Source: Gyromitra esculenta (Eukaryota; Ascomycota; Pezizomycetes; Pezizales; Discinaceae). From it: a DNA stretch of 64,000 nt. Shown here piece by piece: positions 48,090 to 58,494 of the stretch (its first letter is position 1; every line of letters begins with the position of its first letter). The stretch is taken from contig JBCAML010000004.1 in the NCBI GenBank assembly GCA_038503075.1, positions 393,149 through 457,148 of the forward strand, in the 5' to 3' direction. Below the pieces are notes generated by a model. The model saw nothing but the letters and a program-made list of their open reading frames with translations, was not told where the DNA came from and made no database searches. A program made the translations under genes and the position numbers.

Positions 48090-48489
48090 TGGGTTAAAGA
48101 GAAGTCGTTGGTAGTAACGAAGGGTCGTCGGGATATAATGGCTTTGTTGTTCGGTTGTTTCTCGGTTATTGTTAGGGTGTTGTTTGTGCTACGGGAAAGC
48201 GGGGTATTTAAGTGAAGGATTTTAGTCGTTGTGGTTTTCTCTTTCTTCTTCTTTTCCTAAGCAACGTTCTCGTTTCACTTCTCCTGTATCAAGTTACAAT
48301 CTCACTTCGATTCTACTTCAGAATCCTCGTTGTCGCTGTGAACCTTCGCCGATACTTCGCCTTGAAGTATACCCATCATAGGACCTGTAGAAAACCCTGC
48401 ACTCTTCAAACGTGTTGATACCTTGCCTAAGTAGCACTGCTTACCTCCGGGGATACCGAAGGGCTTAAACAAGGGACTCAACCGTGAGA
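48068..48489 (+). repeat. 3' LTR of element 1 (422 bp)
   Basis: Differs from the 5' copy at two visible sites, both transitions (in the CTT-rich U3/R stretch and in CTTCRAACG). Preceded by a purine tract GAGACGGGGAG at 48053-48063. Ends at 48489, followed by GTCGC duplication and the continuing LINE frame. Confidence 0.95.
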
Positions 48490-48693
48490 GTCGCCCCTCT
48501 TCATCTCAGTAACGCTTTTAAATTCACATTTTCATATGTGGACGATTTCGCCATTACAGTCTTTTCGCACTCCAGTAGGAAAAACGCTAGACTCTTAGAA
48601 CAAGCAGCCCGCGACATTAACATCGTGGGAAATGCCATTCAAGTTTCCTTCTCGATTCCCAAAACAGAACTCATACACTGGACAACAATCCAT
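48490..48693 (+). pseudogene. LINE reverse transcriptase, fragment 2 (RT motif C)
   Basis: Continues the LINE frame from 42433 in register. Contains the catalytic SYVDDF (YVDD codons 48535-48546) and the following SFSIPKTELIHW block. Broken at 48693 by element 2. Confidence 0.92.
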
Positions 48694-49111
48694 TTTCACG
48701 GATGGAACCGGGTAATAGGTTGAGATGAGGATTGTTGGAAGCAAGCGAAGGATTGGTTGGATACAATGGCTTTGTTGTTCGGTTATGTTTCGGTTGTTGT
48801 CGGGTTGTTGATTGTACTACGGGAAAGCGGGGTATTTAAGCGGAGGGTTTTGATCGTTGTTGTTCTTTTCTCTTCTTTCCTTAAGCAACGTTCTCGTTTA
48901 CCTTCTCCTGTACTCGTTGGAATACTATCTCGATTCTACCTCAGAATCCTCGCTGTCGCTGTCCACCTCGCTGCACTTATCTCGCCTGGAGATAGACCCT
49001 TCGTAGAACTTGTAGAAACATCGCACTCTTTGAACGCGTTGATACCTCATTAAGTAGCACTGCTCACCTTCAGGGATACTGAAGGGCTTAACGAGGGACC
49101 CAACCGTGAGA
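48694..49111 (+). repeat. 5' LTR of element 2 (418 bp)
   Basis: TTTCACGG..CCGTGAGA ends as in element 1. TATTTAAG at 48833-48840; self-primer AAGCAACGT at 48883-48891. Clearly related to the solo LTR at 55800 and less closely to element 1. Confidence 0.94.
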
Positions 49112-49122
49112 TTACGTTGCTT
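49112..49122 (+). promoter_or_regulatory. Self-priming primer-binding site of element 2
   Basis: TT, then ACGTTGCTT at 49114-49122, complementary to AAGCAACGT at 48883-48891. Position and sequence match element 1, although the leader diverges right after it. Confidence 0.72.
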
Positions 49123-49176
49123 CCTTTATCTACACCTTCTACCACCCAAACCTATACCCAACCTTCTAACGCCACC

Positions 49177-50469
49177 ATGGAAGGAGCCGCCGTCGCCGCG
49201 AAACGATTTCCCACCAGGGAAGCCTTCGCCCAAGCCTACAGAGAGGACCCGGCAGAACTCTATAATGAGCTCAGGGACCTAAATCAAGCCCTGGAAGACC
49301 AAATCGACGTCCTCCAGGAAAGCGAGCGAGAAAACGAGGTCAAACTCAACACCGCTCGCATTCAAACCGATAATGCCCTCCGCCACGCTGCCGAACAAGA
49401 TCAAAGGGTCGTAGAGACCGCTAATCTAATCGCCCGATTACGGCAGGAACGGAATGAAGCCAGAGCCACCATCCAAGCACCCCCCGCTCCACACAATCTA
49501 AGCGCCACCCCACCTCCACCAACAAACTCCCACCGCTCAGAACGAATGCCAGACCCGGAGAAGTTCGACGGATCTCGAACCAAACTCCCCGGCTTCATCC
49601 TCCAACTACGCTCCAAGTTGACCGTCAACCGAGACCGCTTTGCAAATGAAACCACGATGATCCTCTATACCATCAATCGATTGGAGGGAGCAGCTCTGGA
49701 GCAGGTCCGCCATACAGTCCTCCCTTCTGGCCTCACCACTTGGACTAGTGCAGAACAACTCATCGCCGCCCTGGAAACCGCCTTCGGAGATCCAGATCCA
49801 ACTGGTACCGCCCGACGGGAACTCCATCAACTCCGCCAGGGAAAACGCGATTTTTCAGCATATCTGGCCGATTTCCAAAGGATCATGGGGCAGCTCAACT
49901 TTGATGAGAACTCGAAAATGGACGCCCTGGAACACGGCATGTCTGAAGAGTTAAAAGAAGCCATGGTGTTCGCACCCATCGCCCCTGCCACCCTTCCGGA
50001 AATGATCCTCACTCTCACCCGCCTAGATAACCGGATCCGAGCTCGCAAGGCGGAGAAACGAGGAAATACCCGCGATAACATAGGTCAATTCAATGCTCCT
50101 GCAGCCTTTACCCCCGCCTCTTCCTTCACTCCAGGAGGACTAGCTCCGATGGACCTATCTTTTGGCCGTACTAGCAATATCTCTCGCCCCCCGCAGGATC
50201 AACGGTATACAATGGTCAACGGAAGAAGGAAGCTCTCGGAAGAAGAAAAACAGTGGCGTCGCTCCACTGGAAAATGCATGTTCTGTGCCGCCCCGGATCA
50301 CTCCTACGCCAATTGCCCCTCTGCTCCCAAAAAACCTACGATGAGAGGAGCCCTCACCGCCCCACCTGCTAACCGTACGCCCCCGGCCTCTTCCTTACCG
50401 CCGCCACCTCTCCCGCCTCAATTTTTTGCCCTAGAGTCTGCAAGCGCCTCAAGCGAGGCTTTAAACTAG
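49177..50469 (+). CDS. gag: Gag, element 2
   Basis: 430 residues from the ATG at 49177 (MEGAAVAAKRFP), the first ATG after the LTR in a good context (GCCACCATGG). Same layout as element 1: coiled coil, Pro-rich linker, capsid domain and zinc knuckle CMFCAAPDHSYANC beginning at Cys367. The frame is open to TAG at 50467-50469, just after TTTAAAC. It is close to the element 1 Gag in protein but with many silent differences, so the two copies come from separate lineages and not from a local duplication. Confidence 0.92.
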   Translation: MEGAAVAAKRFPTREAFAQAYREDPAELYNELRDLNQALEDQIDVLQESERENEVKLNTARIQTDNALRHAAEQDQRVVETANLIARLRQERNEARATIQAPPAPHNLSATPPPPTNSHRSERMPDPEKFDGSRTKLPGFILQLRSKLTVNRDRFANETTMILYTINRLEGAALEQVRHTVLPSGLTTWTSAEQLIAALETAFGDPDPTGTARRELHQLRQGKRDFSAYLADFQRIMGQLNFDENSKMDALEHGMSEELKEAMVFAPIAPATLPEMILTLTRLDNRIRARKAEKRGNTRDNIGQFNAPAAFTPASSFTPGGLAPMDLSFGRTSNISRPPQDQRYTMVNGRRKLSEEEKQWRRSTGKCMFCAAPDHSYANCPSAPKKPTMRGALTAPPANRTPPASSLPPPPLPPQFFALESASASSEALN

Positions 50470-50504
50470 TCCAACCAAGGTCGATCAGTGACCCTACCTT
50501 GGTT
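50460..50504 (+). promoter_or_regulatory. -1 ribosomal frameshift signal, element 2
   Basis: TTTAAAC at 50460-50466, 6-nt spacer, stem arms 50473-50481 and 50496-50504. The stem is identical to element 1 while the spacer and loop differ by one base each. Confidence 0.88.
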
Positions 50505-53500
50505 TCAAATTTCTTACCTTTATCTGCATTTTCTATTTCGGGGTTTTCGGTTTCCGGTATAAGCGTGGAGGATCAGTTGGATGGGGAACACTTTGTAGTA
50601 GCATGCAAAATTTCCCATAGCAATAAAATTATAAACACACACGCTTTACTAGACACCGGAGCCTCAGGATTTGCATTTATTGACCAGAAATTCGCGAGTC
50701 ACCATTCTCTTCCCCTTACCCCCCTAAGAACACACCGACAACTTGAAGTTATCGATGGACGCCCCGTTGCCTCCGGAGATATCACTCACATCGCCAAACT
50801 CGATTTATCCATTGAAAACCACCAAGAACAAGCGCCCTGTTTTGTAACCCAATTAGGTCACTACCCCTTGGTCCTGGGAATACCATGGATGAAACATCAC
50901 GATGTGCATCTACAATTTGCCGATAAACGCATTGAGTTTAACTCTAAACTCTGCACCACTCACTGCGCCCCTTACTCCCCTGTCGTCGTCTCCCGCAATC
51001 ACCGCCCCCCCCCGACTAAACATGTCCTTTATTGGCGCTGCCAGCTTCAGGACTCTCACTAGGAAGCGTACCCATCAAGCCTACGCCATGTCCCTCTATG
51101 AAATTAACAAACTCATAGACAATACAACAACCAAGGAAGAATGGAAGTCTAGGATCCCAGCTGAGTATCATGACTTCCTAGACATGTTCGACAAAGCAAA
51201 AGCCCAAGGACTACCCCCACGTCGCCCCTATGACCATAAAATACAACTAATGGAGGGGAAGGATGCACCATTTGGACCACTTTATGGGATGTCAAGAGAG
51301 GAACTCATTGTCCTTAAGAAGTACATCGAAGATAACCTGGAGAAAGCGCTTTATTCGCGCTAGCTCCTCTCCCGCCGGCTCCCCTGTATTATTCGTGAAA
51401 AAGCAGACGGCTCCCTACGGCTATGTGTTGACTATAGAGGCCAAACGCCATTACAGTCAAGGATCGATACACTTCCCCCTTATACGAGAAACTCTGGATC
51501 GATTAGCGAAAGCCTCAGTGGTATACTGCTCGACCTCGGCGACGGATATCATCAAATCCGAATCGACGAGGGAGAGGAATGGAAAACCGCTTTCAGAACC
51601 CGCTATGGCCTCTACGAATACCAGGTGATGCCCTTTGGACTGACCAATGCTCCCGGCACGTTCCAACGCTTCGTGAACGACTGCCTCACCGAATACCTAG
51701 ACATCTTTTGTACGGCATACCTAGACGATATTCTCATCTATAGTGATACCTTCGACGAACACCAAACTCATGTTCGGGTCCTACAAACGCTAAAGAATAA
51801 TAACATTCTCCTTAAACCCGAGAAATGTGAGTTTAACGTACAAACGACAAAATATCTAGGCCTAATCCTCACTCCCGACGGCATCAAGATGGACGAAGAG
51901 AAATTAAAAGCCGTCCGAGAATGGGGAACTCCAAAAAGTGTTAAAGATGTACAAAGATTCCTGTGATTTGCTAATTTTTACCGCCGATTTATCCTGGGAT
52001 TCTCAAAACTCGCCTCACCTCTTACTGCCCTTACAAGAAAAGGCATCAACTTCGAATGGACCGTCGAGCTCGAGATCGCCTTCGAAAATCTAAAATACGC
52101 ATTCACTACTGCCCCTATCCTCATCCACTTTGACGATAAAAAATCATTGTGGAAACCGACGCCTCAGACTTCGTATCGGCGGAGTCCTATCTCAAGTACG
52201 ATGACGCAGGAATCCTTCATCCCGTAGCCTTCTTTTCAAAGACTCACCGGCAGAATGCAATTATGAGATCTATGATAAGGAGCTATTGGCCATCATCCGT
52301 GTTTTCGAGGAATGGCGCCCCGAGCTTGAAGGATCAAAACACCCGATCGATGTGATTAGTGATCACAAAAATCTTGAGTACTTTATGAGTACTAAGCAAC
52401 TCAATCGACGCCAAGCTAGATGGGCCGAGTATTTATCACGTTTTGATTTCGTAATCACATATCGACCAGGAAGCCAGGGAGGAAAGCCCGATGCACTCAC
52501 TAGGAGATCGGGAGATCTCCCCAAGGAAGGGGATGAAAGACTGGCACACCAGAGCCAAGTGGTGTTAAAGAAGGAGAATATTGATCCTAAGCTAAGTTTG
52601 TTGTCGGCTTCTTTGTCAAATGAAGCCGCTGAACTGGACGCACCCCTAGAAAAACTCTTTCTAGAAGGATATATCGCTGACAAATTCCCCGAAAAAATAC
52701 TTCTAGCACTGAAGAACAAGGAACGACAGTCAAAAGAAATCACCCTTAGCGAGTGTACCGATGAAAACGATAAACTCTACTACAGGGGAAACCTTTATGT
52801 ACCAGACTTCGACCCCCTTCGTCTAGAAATTATTAAAAGACATCACGATACCCCCGCAGCAGGACACCCAGGACGGGATAAAACCTTCGAACTGATAAGC
52901 AGAAGGTTTTACTGGCCAAAGATGAGAGAAACAATCGGCCGTTACGTACGTAACTGCCACGTCTGTCAAAAGGCCAAGCCGGTTACCCAACGGACCCAAG
53001 GTGTTCTCCGTCCTCTACCCATCCCTAATCGCCCATGGCAAGAAGTGTCTATGGACTTTGTTACAGGCCTTCCAGAATCCGACGGTTACGATGCAATTAT
53101 GGTCGTAGTAGACCGCTTGTCGAAAATGCGCCATTTGATACCCTGTAATACTACGGTTAATTCCCGAGAGGTGGCCAATTTATACCTTCAACACGTCTGG
53201 AAACTTCACGGACTGCCTACACACGTTACGTCGGACCGAGGTACTCAATTCACAGCCCACTTCTGGAAAGAACTCTGTCAACGCTTAGGAATTCAATCCC
53301 GAATGTCTACTGCATTTCATCCTGAAACCGATGGACAAACAGAACGATTGAACGCAGTTATGGAGCAATACCTACGCTCCTATGTGTCCTATCAACAGGA
53401 AGACTGGAGCAAGTGGCTACCGATGGCTGAATTCTCTGCTAATAACCAAGAGTCAGCTAGTACTAAGGCCTCTCCCTTCTTTGCGAATTATGGATATCAC

Positions 53501-54154
53501 CCACGCTTCGACACCTCTATCGTTCCAATAAAGACTTCCCCCCAAAGCCTCGATGCGGCATCTTTTGCTCAGACCATGCAAAATTTGTATGACCATTTAC
53601 GGACGCAAATAAGGACAGCACAGGATACCCAGGAAACCGCCACTAATAAGCACCGTATACCAGCCCCTTCGTACCAAGTCAATGACCAAGTCTTCGTCTC
53701 GATGAAGAACATCAGAACAATACGTAATGCTCGAAAACTGGATTGGAAATGGATGGGGCCCTATCCTATCAAGAAAATAGTGTCTCCCTATGCTTACGAA
53801 ATTGACCTTCCTGTGTCGGTCAAGTATCATCCTGTTTTTCACGTCTCTTTGTTGAAACCTGCTGCCAACGATCCCCTTCCAGGACAAGTGGTTCCTCCAC
53901 CCTTCCCAGTTATAGTTAACGATCAAGAGGAGTACTTTATCGAAAAAATTCTTGAGCAACGAACCCACCATGGACAAAGACAGTATCTTGTTGAATGGAC
54001 TGGCTATGCCCATTCTACCTGGGAACCCGCAGAAGATCTTCAGGATACTGCTGCCCTCGAGACATTTTTAACTACGGAGACTACGACTATTCCTAAGGTT
54101 CGCAGGAGCTCACGCTTAAGACGGGGGGCTACTTTCAAGGATGGAACCGGGTAA
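50466..54154 (+). pseudogene. Pol, element 2, disrupted
   Basis: Protease (LLDTGASG) is readable after the frameshift. Frame is lost at a C9 run (51005-51013), then at about 51346, 51405, 51440, 51470 and 51510-51540 by one- or few-base indels; TGA at 51964-51966 replaces a Gly codon of the RT region; more small deletions follow at about 52135, 52180 and 52240. From about 52286 to 54154 the frame is open again over 620 codons: end of RNase H, HHCC zinc region, integrase DDE, and chromodomain (EEYFIEKIL..YLVEWTGYAH). As in element 1 the stop is inside the 3' LTR. As it stands no functional polymerase can be made. Confidence 0.9.
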
Positions 54155-54550
54155 TAGGTTGAGATGAGGATTGTTGGAAGCAAGCGAAGGATTGGTTGGA
54201 TACAATGGCTTTGTTGTTCGGTTATGTTTCGGTTGTTGTCGGGTTGTTGATTGTACTACGGGAAAGCGGGGTATTTAAGCGGAGGGTTTTGATCGTTGTT
54301 GTTCTTTTCTCTTCTTTCCTTAAGCAACGTTCTCGTTTACCTTCTCCTGTACTCGTTGGAATACTATCTCGATTCTACCTCAGAATCCTCGCTGTCGCTG
54401 TCCACCTCGCTGCACTTATCTCGCCTGGAGATAGACCCTTCGTAGAACTTGTAGAAACATTGCACTCTTTGAACGCGTTGATACCTCATTAAGTAGCACT
54501 GCTCACCTTCAGGGATACTGAAGGGCTTAACGAGGGACCCAACCGTGAGA
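54133..54550 (+). repeat. 3' LTR of element 2 (418 bp)
   Basis: Begins TTTCAAGG, one change from the 5' copy in the terminal inverted repeat, and has one further C/T difference (AAACATTGCAC). Followed by TCCAT duplication and the LINE frame. Confidence 0.94.
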
Positions 54551-55794
54551 TCCATAACCGACTCCCCCCTACTCCAGGCGCTTCCATCATGCTTGATGGA
54601 AATACCTTTCTTCCACAACTATGTATTCGTTGGTTAGGTTTTTGGCTCTCCCACAATTTCAACACGAATACACACTTTCTCAAAAGGTTGTCATCTGCTC
54701 AAAAAGCATTCTTTGCAATCAAATCCTTATCAACATCCGGTTCAGGGCTTACAGGCTCCAATGCCCGGAAACTTGCCATGGGCCTTATACGACCAATACT
54801 TACATATGGAATGAACATACTTATTCCATCAACAACAATTTTCAAAAAACTCGACCCGTTCTGGAACATTGTTCTCAGATGGATCACGAATTGCTTTTCA
54901 TCCACAAACATTGGTGCTCTCACCCGAGAAGCAGCACTGCCTCCCACACTGCCATACGCTAAATACCTCAGAAGACGCCACGCAGTACGCATAGCCACTC
55001 TACCTGTGTTATTTAACCCTGCATCTGCACGTTTACTACCAAACTTCCAAGCAAATGGTACCCCTCTCCCCCTTCTCAGGAGCCATCTCAAGGGCCTCGG
55101 CCCTCGTAGACCGCGTCCCTGGAACTCCAACGCCAAATCACGCGTCAGACCTCTTATTATCGACGCTCTTGCGCACGAAGCATGGAAATTCCTTCCATGC
55201 AACTACTACTCCGGCGCGTCAGGCCCTGCCATCGACAAACCAAATCCTGATCAATCAATGATCCTCGAATCATGCAACAACGCTATCCTATCCCAATTAA
55301 AATCAGACTGGGACGAATACACTCCTCGTCCTCCTTACTATGAATATTTCACTACCACTATTCCGCACCCATTTATGAAATTTTCGAAATTTATAGCTGG
55401 GAGGCTCCATCAAATGCGAGCACACAAAAGCTACCTCAAAGCACACACATCCTGGTCTCACCCTGGACCTACTACATGTCCCCTTTGTGGCGACAGCTCC
55501 CAAGATTTTTCGCACGCAATACTATACTGTTTTGCTCATGAAGTCGAACGTAATTTATTTATTCCCTTTATAAATTCATTAAATTCTGAGTCACCCGTAT
55601 GGTCAAATCCGATTATGTTAATTGCTCTTGCTGAATTTATTTCAAAGACAAGGACAAACTTTCCTATTAAATCTCAAATTGATATTTCATATTTATCGTC
55701 ATCTGGTTCGTCTGATGTTCTTTCATCTATTTCTTCTCATTCTATAACATCTATTACTTCTCTTTTAAACTTTTTTGAGTCAATGGAAGAGTAA
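54551..55794 (+). pseudogene. LINE ORF2, fragment 3 (C-terminal part with zinc knuckle)
   Basis: Resumes the LINE frame in register and runs open to TAA at 55792-55794. It contains the thumb/connection region (RWLGFWLSHNF..AHFL-type, RLAMGLIRPILTYG-like block) and a C-terminal CX2CX8HX4C knuckle (CPLCGDSSQDFSHAILYC). No RNase H domain is evident. Found here only as part of the interrupted copy. Confidence 0.9.
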
Positions 55795-55799
55795 ACTAT

Positions 55800-56246
55800 T
55801 TTCATGGATTAACTTAGGGAAGGAATCGTGGTTCGGTTGTTGGTATTGTTATTGTTTGGATGGTTGTATGATCTCTTTATTGTCCGGGTATATTTTGGTG
55901 ATTGGAATAATGTCTTTGTGTTTCGGTTGTTGTCGGGTTGTTGTCGGTGTTACCAAAAAGCGGGGTATTTAAGGAGGGATTTTGGTCGTTCTTGTTTCTT
56001 TCTCTTTTCTTTCCTTAAGCAACGTTCTCGTTTACCTTCTATTGTAATTGTCGAATACTATCTCGGTTCTACCCCAGAACCCTCACTGTCGCTGTCCTCT
56101 TCGCTGCACTTATCTCGCCTTGAGATAGACCCTTCGTAGAACTTGTAGAAAACATCGCACTCTTCGAACGAGTTAGTATCTCACTTAAGTAGCACTGCTC
56201 ACCTTCAGGGATACTGAAGGGCTTAGCGAGAGACTGAACCGTGAGA
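55800..56246 (+). mobile_element. Solo LTR (447 bp) of the same Gypsy family
   Basis: TTTCATGG..CCGTGAGA, flanked by ACTAT at 55795-55799 and 56247-56251. Contains TATTTAAG, AAGCAACGTTCTCG, and the CTTCAG/CTGAAG hairpin. It sits in the 3' UTR of the LINE, six bases after its stop codon. Formed by LTR-LTR recombination of a former full element; most like the LTR of element 2. Confidence 0.93.
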
Positions 56247-56459
56247 ACTATTTGCACGCTGGATATATTTTAGGCTTATATTAGCCATGAAGGGAATCTC
56301 TGGATTGAAATTTTCAGTTACATTTGTTTTATTTTATTTTTGTCAGGAGGGTTGGGTCGATAAGGGTTTTGTTCACGCTATAACTTCGGTTGCATGTGAT
56401 ATTCTTGTACCATTTATAAAACAATGAAACAATGATTTAACAAAAAAAAAAAAAAAAAA

Positions 56460-56475
56460 CCACGAAAAGTCAGTT
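56460..56475. repeat. Right target-site duplication of the LINE
   Basis: Exact copy of 42109-42124, immediately after A18. Confidence 0.92.
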
Positions 56476-58494
56476 ATATGAAATGATGAATAAGGTGAAT
56501 GGCATATTTGTTTCTGTTTAGCGGTATATTAGAAATGTATGTGAACAGTAGTTCTGATTGATGATAGCAGGCGGTCCGCTAGGAAAATCGAGCACCTCGT
56601 GCCGCATTATCTAGTTGATCTTAGCGCTTCCGGGTTAAGGTGATTTTGATGTAGCAAACGTCTAGTTAACACTGCGTGTAACTGGGTCTGACGAAATAGC
56701 ACCCATTCTGCTCTTTTGTCTACATATTTTACTGGGGTAAACTTTGGTTTCCGGTGCTCCGGCTCTGTTATAATTAACGCCCTCCATGAAAGACACTAGT
56801 TTTGAGAAACTACATATACTCTGCTGGCAATGACAAGCAATTTTCTCGGGTACATGTAGATATTATTTTGGATTGGTTGGGTTGGAACTAGGATCTTAAT
56901 ATGTATTATCGTACGACTTTTCTACAAGTAAAGATTAGTCTCCCAGCTGTCTCTCGAGTGAGCTAGTAAATAATACATATAATCATAGCAATTTCTAGCC
57001 GCTCTCGACTCTACTACCTACTACATCTCATTCTATCTACCCTCTTCATCGGAGTCATCCACCGAACAGGTAACCTATTGTGACGTTTAATAGACATTCA
57101 GCCACGTTCATGGTGTTTTCTAGTCAAAAAAGATATCGCGTAATCTTTGAGGCAAGCGTTGACTAAAGTTTAAATGCCCAGCATGAGGCCGATCAAAAAT
57201 ATAAAGAGAAGGAAGATCAATTAGCTTGGTGATGGCGTTTATTCATAACCATCTGTTTCTGTGTTCACAGCAGGGCGGACGCATTTAGCTATGGCTGCCA
57301 AGCAACTAGTATATTGTCGTCTCCATTATAAGGATTATTGGGACTAATTAGGGGCTCCTGTGAACCTCGCCGTGGTTATAGAGTTTTCCTGGTTACTGAC
57401 CTGTGGTTAAAACTAGAAAACTTCCTCGGCCTTGGCCAAGAGGGCTGTTTTTATCTTGACCTAGTGAGCTGAGATGCTAGTACCCTCCCTGAAGACCTAC
57501 TTCCCCACAGGTTGTCACTAACGAGGAGATTATCTGCAATCATTTGGAAATAGCGGGTACTGCTTCATACATGTAATCATATAATTACATCAAAGTAATC
57601 CTTCCATCATCGTTAGCCCAGTCTTGGCGTTTGAGTGGATTCGGTCGATCGGCGAGGAAATTCCACCGGCCGAGGAGGGAGAGATCGGCGAGAGGACTAG
57701 GATCGGTTTGTGTTTTATTTTATGAATGGAAAAAATTGTATATATATAGAGGGATCTTTCCTCCGTAGAGTAACGCTGCGCTCTTTGCAAAACACCAACA
57801 TATAAGGTATCTCAACAAGTCAATGATGAGTATTTCAAAAAAAATCTAGGCACGACCGGAAATGCTGAGCGTTAGAAGCTTGGGTAACCACAGCCCCTCT
57901 CAACCTCTAAGCTAACAACAACCGTACTTGCCCACCAGGAGAAGAGCTTGGAGACATGGGGGGACGTGGCTTTGTATGCTATGTGCCATTGGCATTAAAG
58001 CTACACACACCCTGTTTCCGGGGTTTCCTCCTGGTAGGCAAGTAGATCTCGTTGTATAGGTATGATCACCATTCTGCGATCCAGGGTCTGGTTTTCCCTG
58101 TTCATACCATATTCGGACGCCGGTGACGTATTTACCGTCGGTTTATCTCGGTTTACCCCTCCTCAGTCAGCTGCCATTGCTTTTCTTCAGGTTCGGAGTC
58201 GAAGCCCTCCCCTCGACAAGCGCTTGAGCGTCTCCCGGGAAATTCGAAGTTTACTTCTATTTAGGGTTCATGCTATTCTTGAAGCGATAAATTCAAATCT
58301 AAAAATTATTTCAATAGCTATATCTCTTACAAATGCAGATAAATTAAATAGAACTACGAAGTGTTTCGTGACCCCCTAAACATCAATACATCTATACCAC
58401 CCATCAGCGCCTCTACCCGAACACCCAAAATAGCTACGGGCGCAATTTAATATTTGGTTTCTAAAAAATTACAAGTGCTGTCACGGAATCTCCG
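56476..58494. other. Gene-free interval between the retroelement block and the kinase fragment
   Basis: Nothing coding recognised. TACATGTA at 56851 and 57568. A small inverted-repeat element at 57925-58044 is listed separately. A-rich near 58270-58340. Confidence 0.5.
57925..58044. repeat. Short element with 17-bp inverted ends
   Basis: TACTTGCCCACCAGGAG at 57925-57941 and the reverse complement of 58028-58044 differ at one transition. Total 120 bp, non-coding. Possibly a MITE remnant; no clear target duplication. Confidence 0.45.

Larger units (their letters stand above)
42434..48489 (+). mobile_element. Intact chromovirus-type Ty3/Gypsy LTR retrotransposon (element 1)
   Basis: 6056 bp with 422-bp LTRs differing at only two positions by eye (about 99.5 percent), so a recent insertion. 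Target duplication GTCGC at 42429-42433 and 48490-48494. Order: 5' LTR, self-priming site, 51-aa small ORF, gag, -1 frameshift signal, pol (protease, RT, RNase H, integrase, chromodomain), purine tract, 3' LTR. Gag and Pol are both open and all catalytic motifs are present, so it may be autonomous. The integrase C-terminal chromodomain and self-priming layout put it near the Tf1/sushi group of chromoviruses. Confidence 0.95.
48694..54550 (+). mobile_element. Ty3/Gypsy chromovirus-type retrotransposon with broken pol (element 2)
   Basis: 5857 bp with 418-bp LTRs (two differences seen), target duplication TCCAT at 48689-48693 and 54551-54555. Same family architecture as element 1 but a distinct subfamily at DNA level. 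Gag, the frameshift signal, and the integrase-chromodomain part are intact. The protease-RT-RNase H part carries many small indels and a stop, concentrated between 51005 and about 52260. Confidence 0.95.
42125..56459 (+). mobile_element. 5'-truncated non-LTR retrotransposon (Tad/I-like LINE), interrupted three times
   Basis: The LINE itself is 42125-42433, 48495-48693, 54556-55799 and 56252-56459, about 1960 bp in total. It begins abruptly inside the reverse transcriptase domain, ends in a pure A18 tract (56442-56459), and is bounded by a 16-bp target duplication, all typical of target-primed reverse transcription with 5' truncation. The three gaps are exactly accounted for by LTR insertions with 5-bp duplications. 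The coding frame runs across both full-length insertions without a stop, so the LINE was young when hit. Confidence 0.93.

Noticed and set aside
50466..54154. Element 2 as an autonomous retrotransposon
   Set aside because: Multiple frameshifts and TGA at 51964-51966 disrupt RT and RNase H as sequenced; only an assembly error would rescue it.
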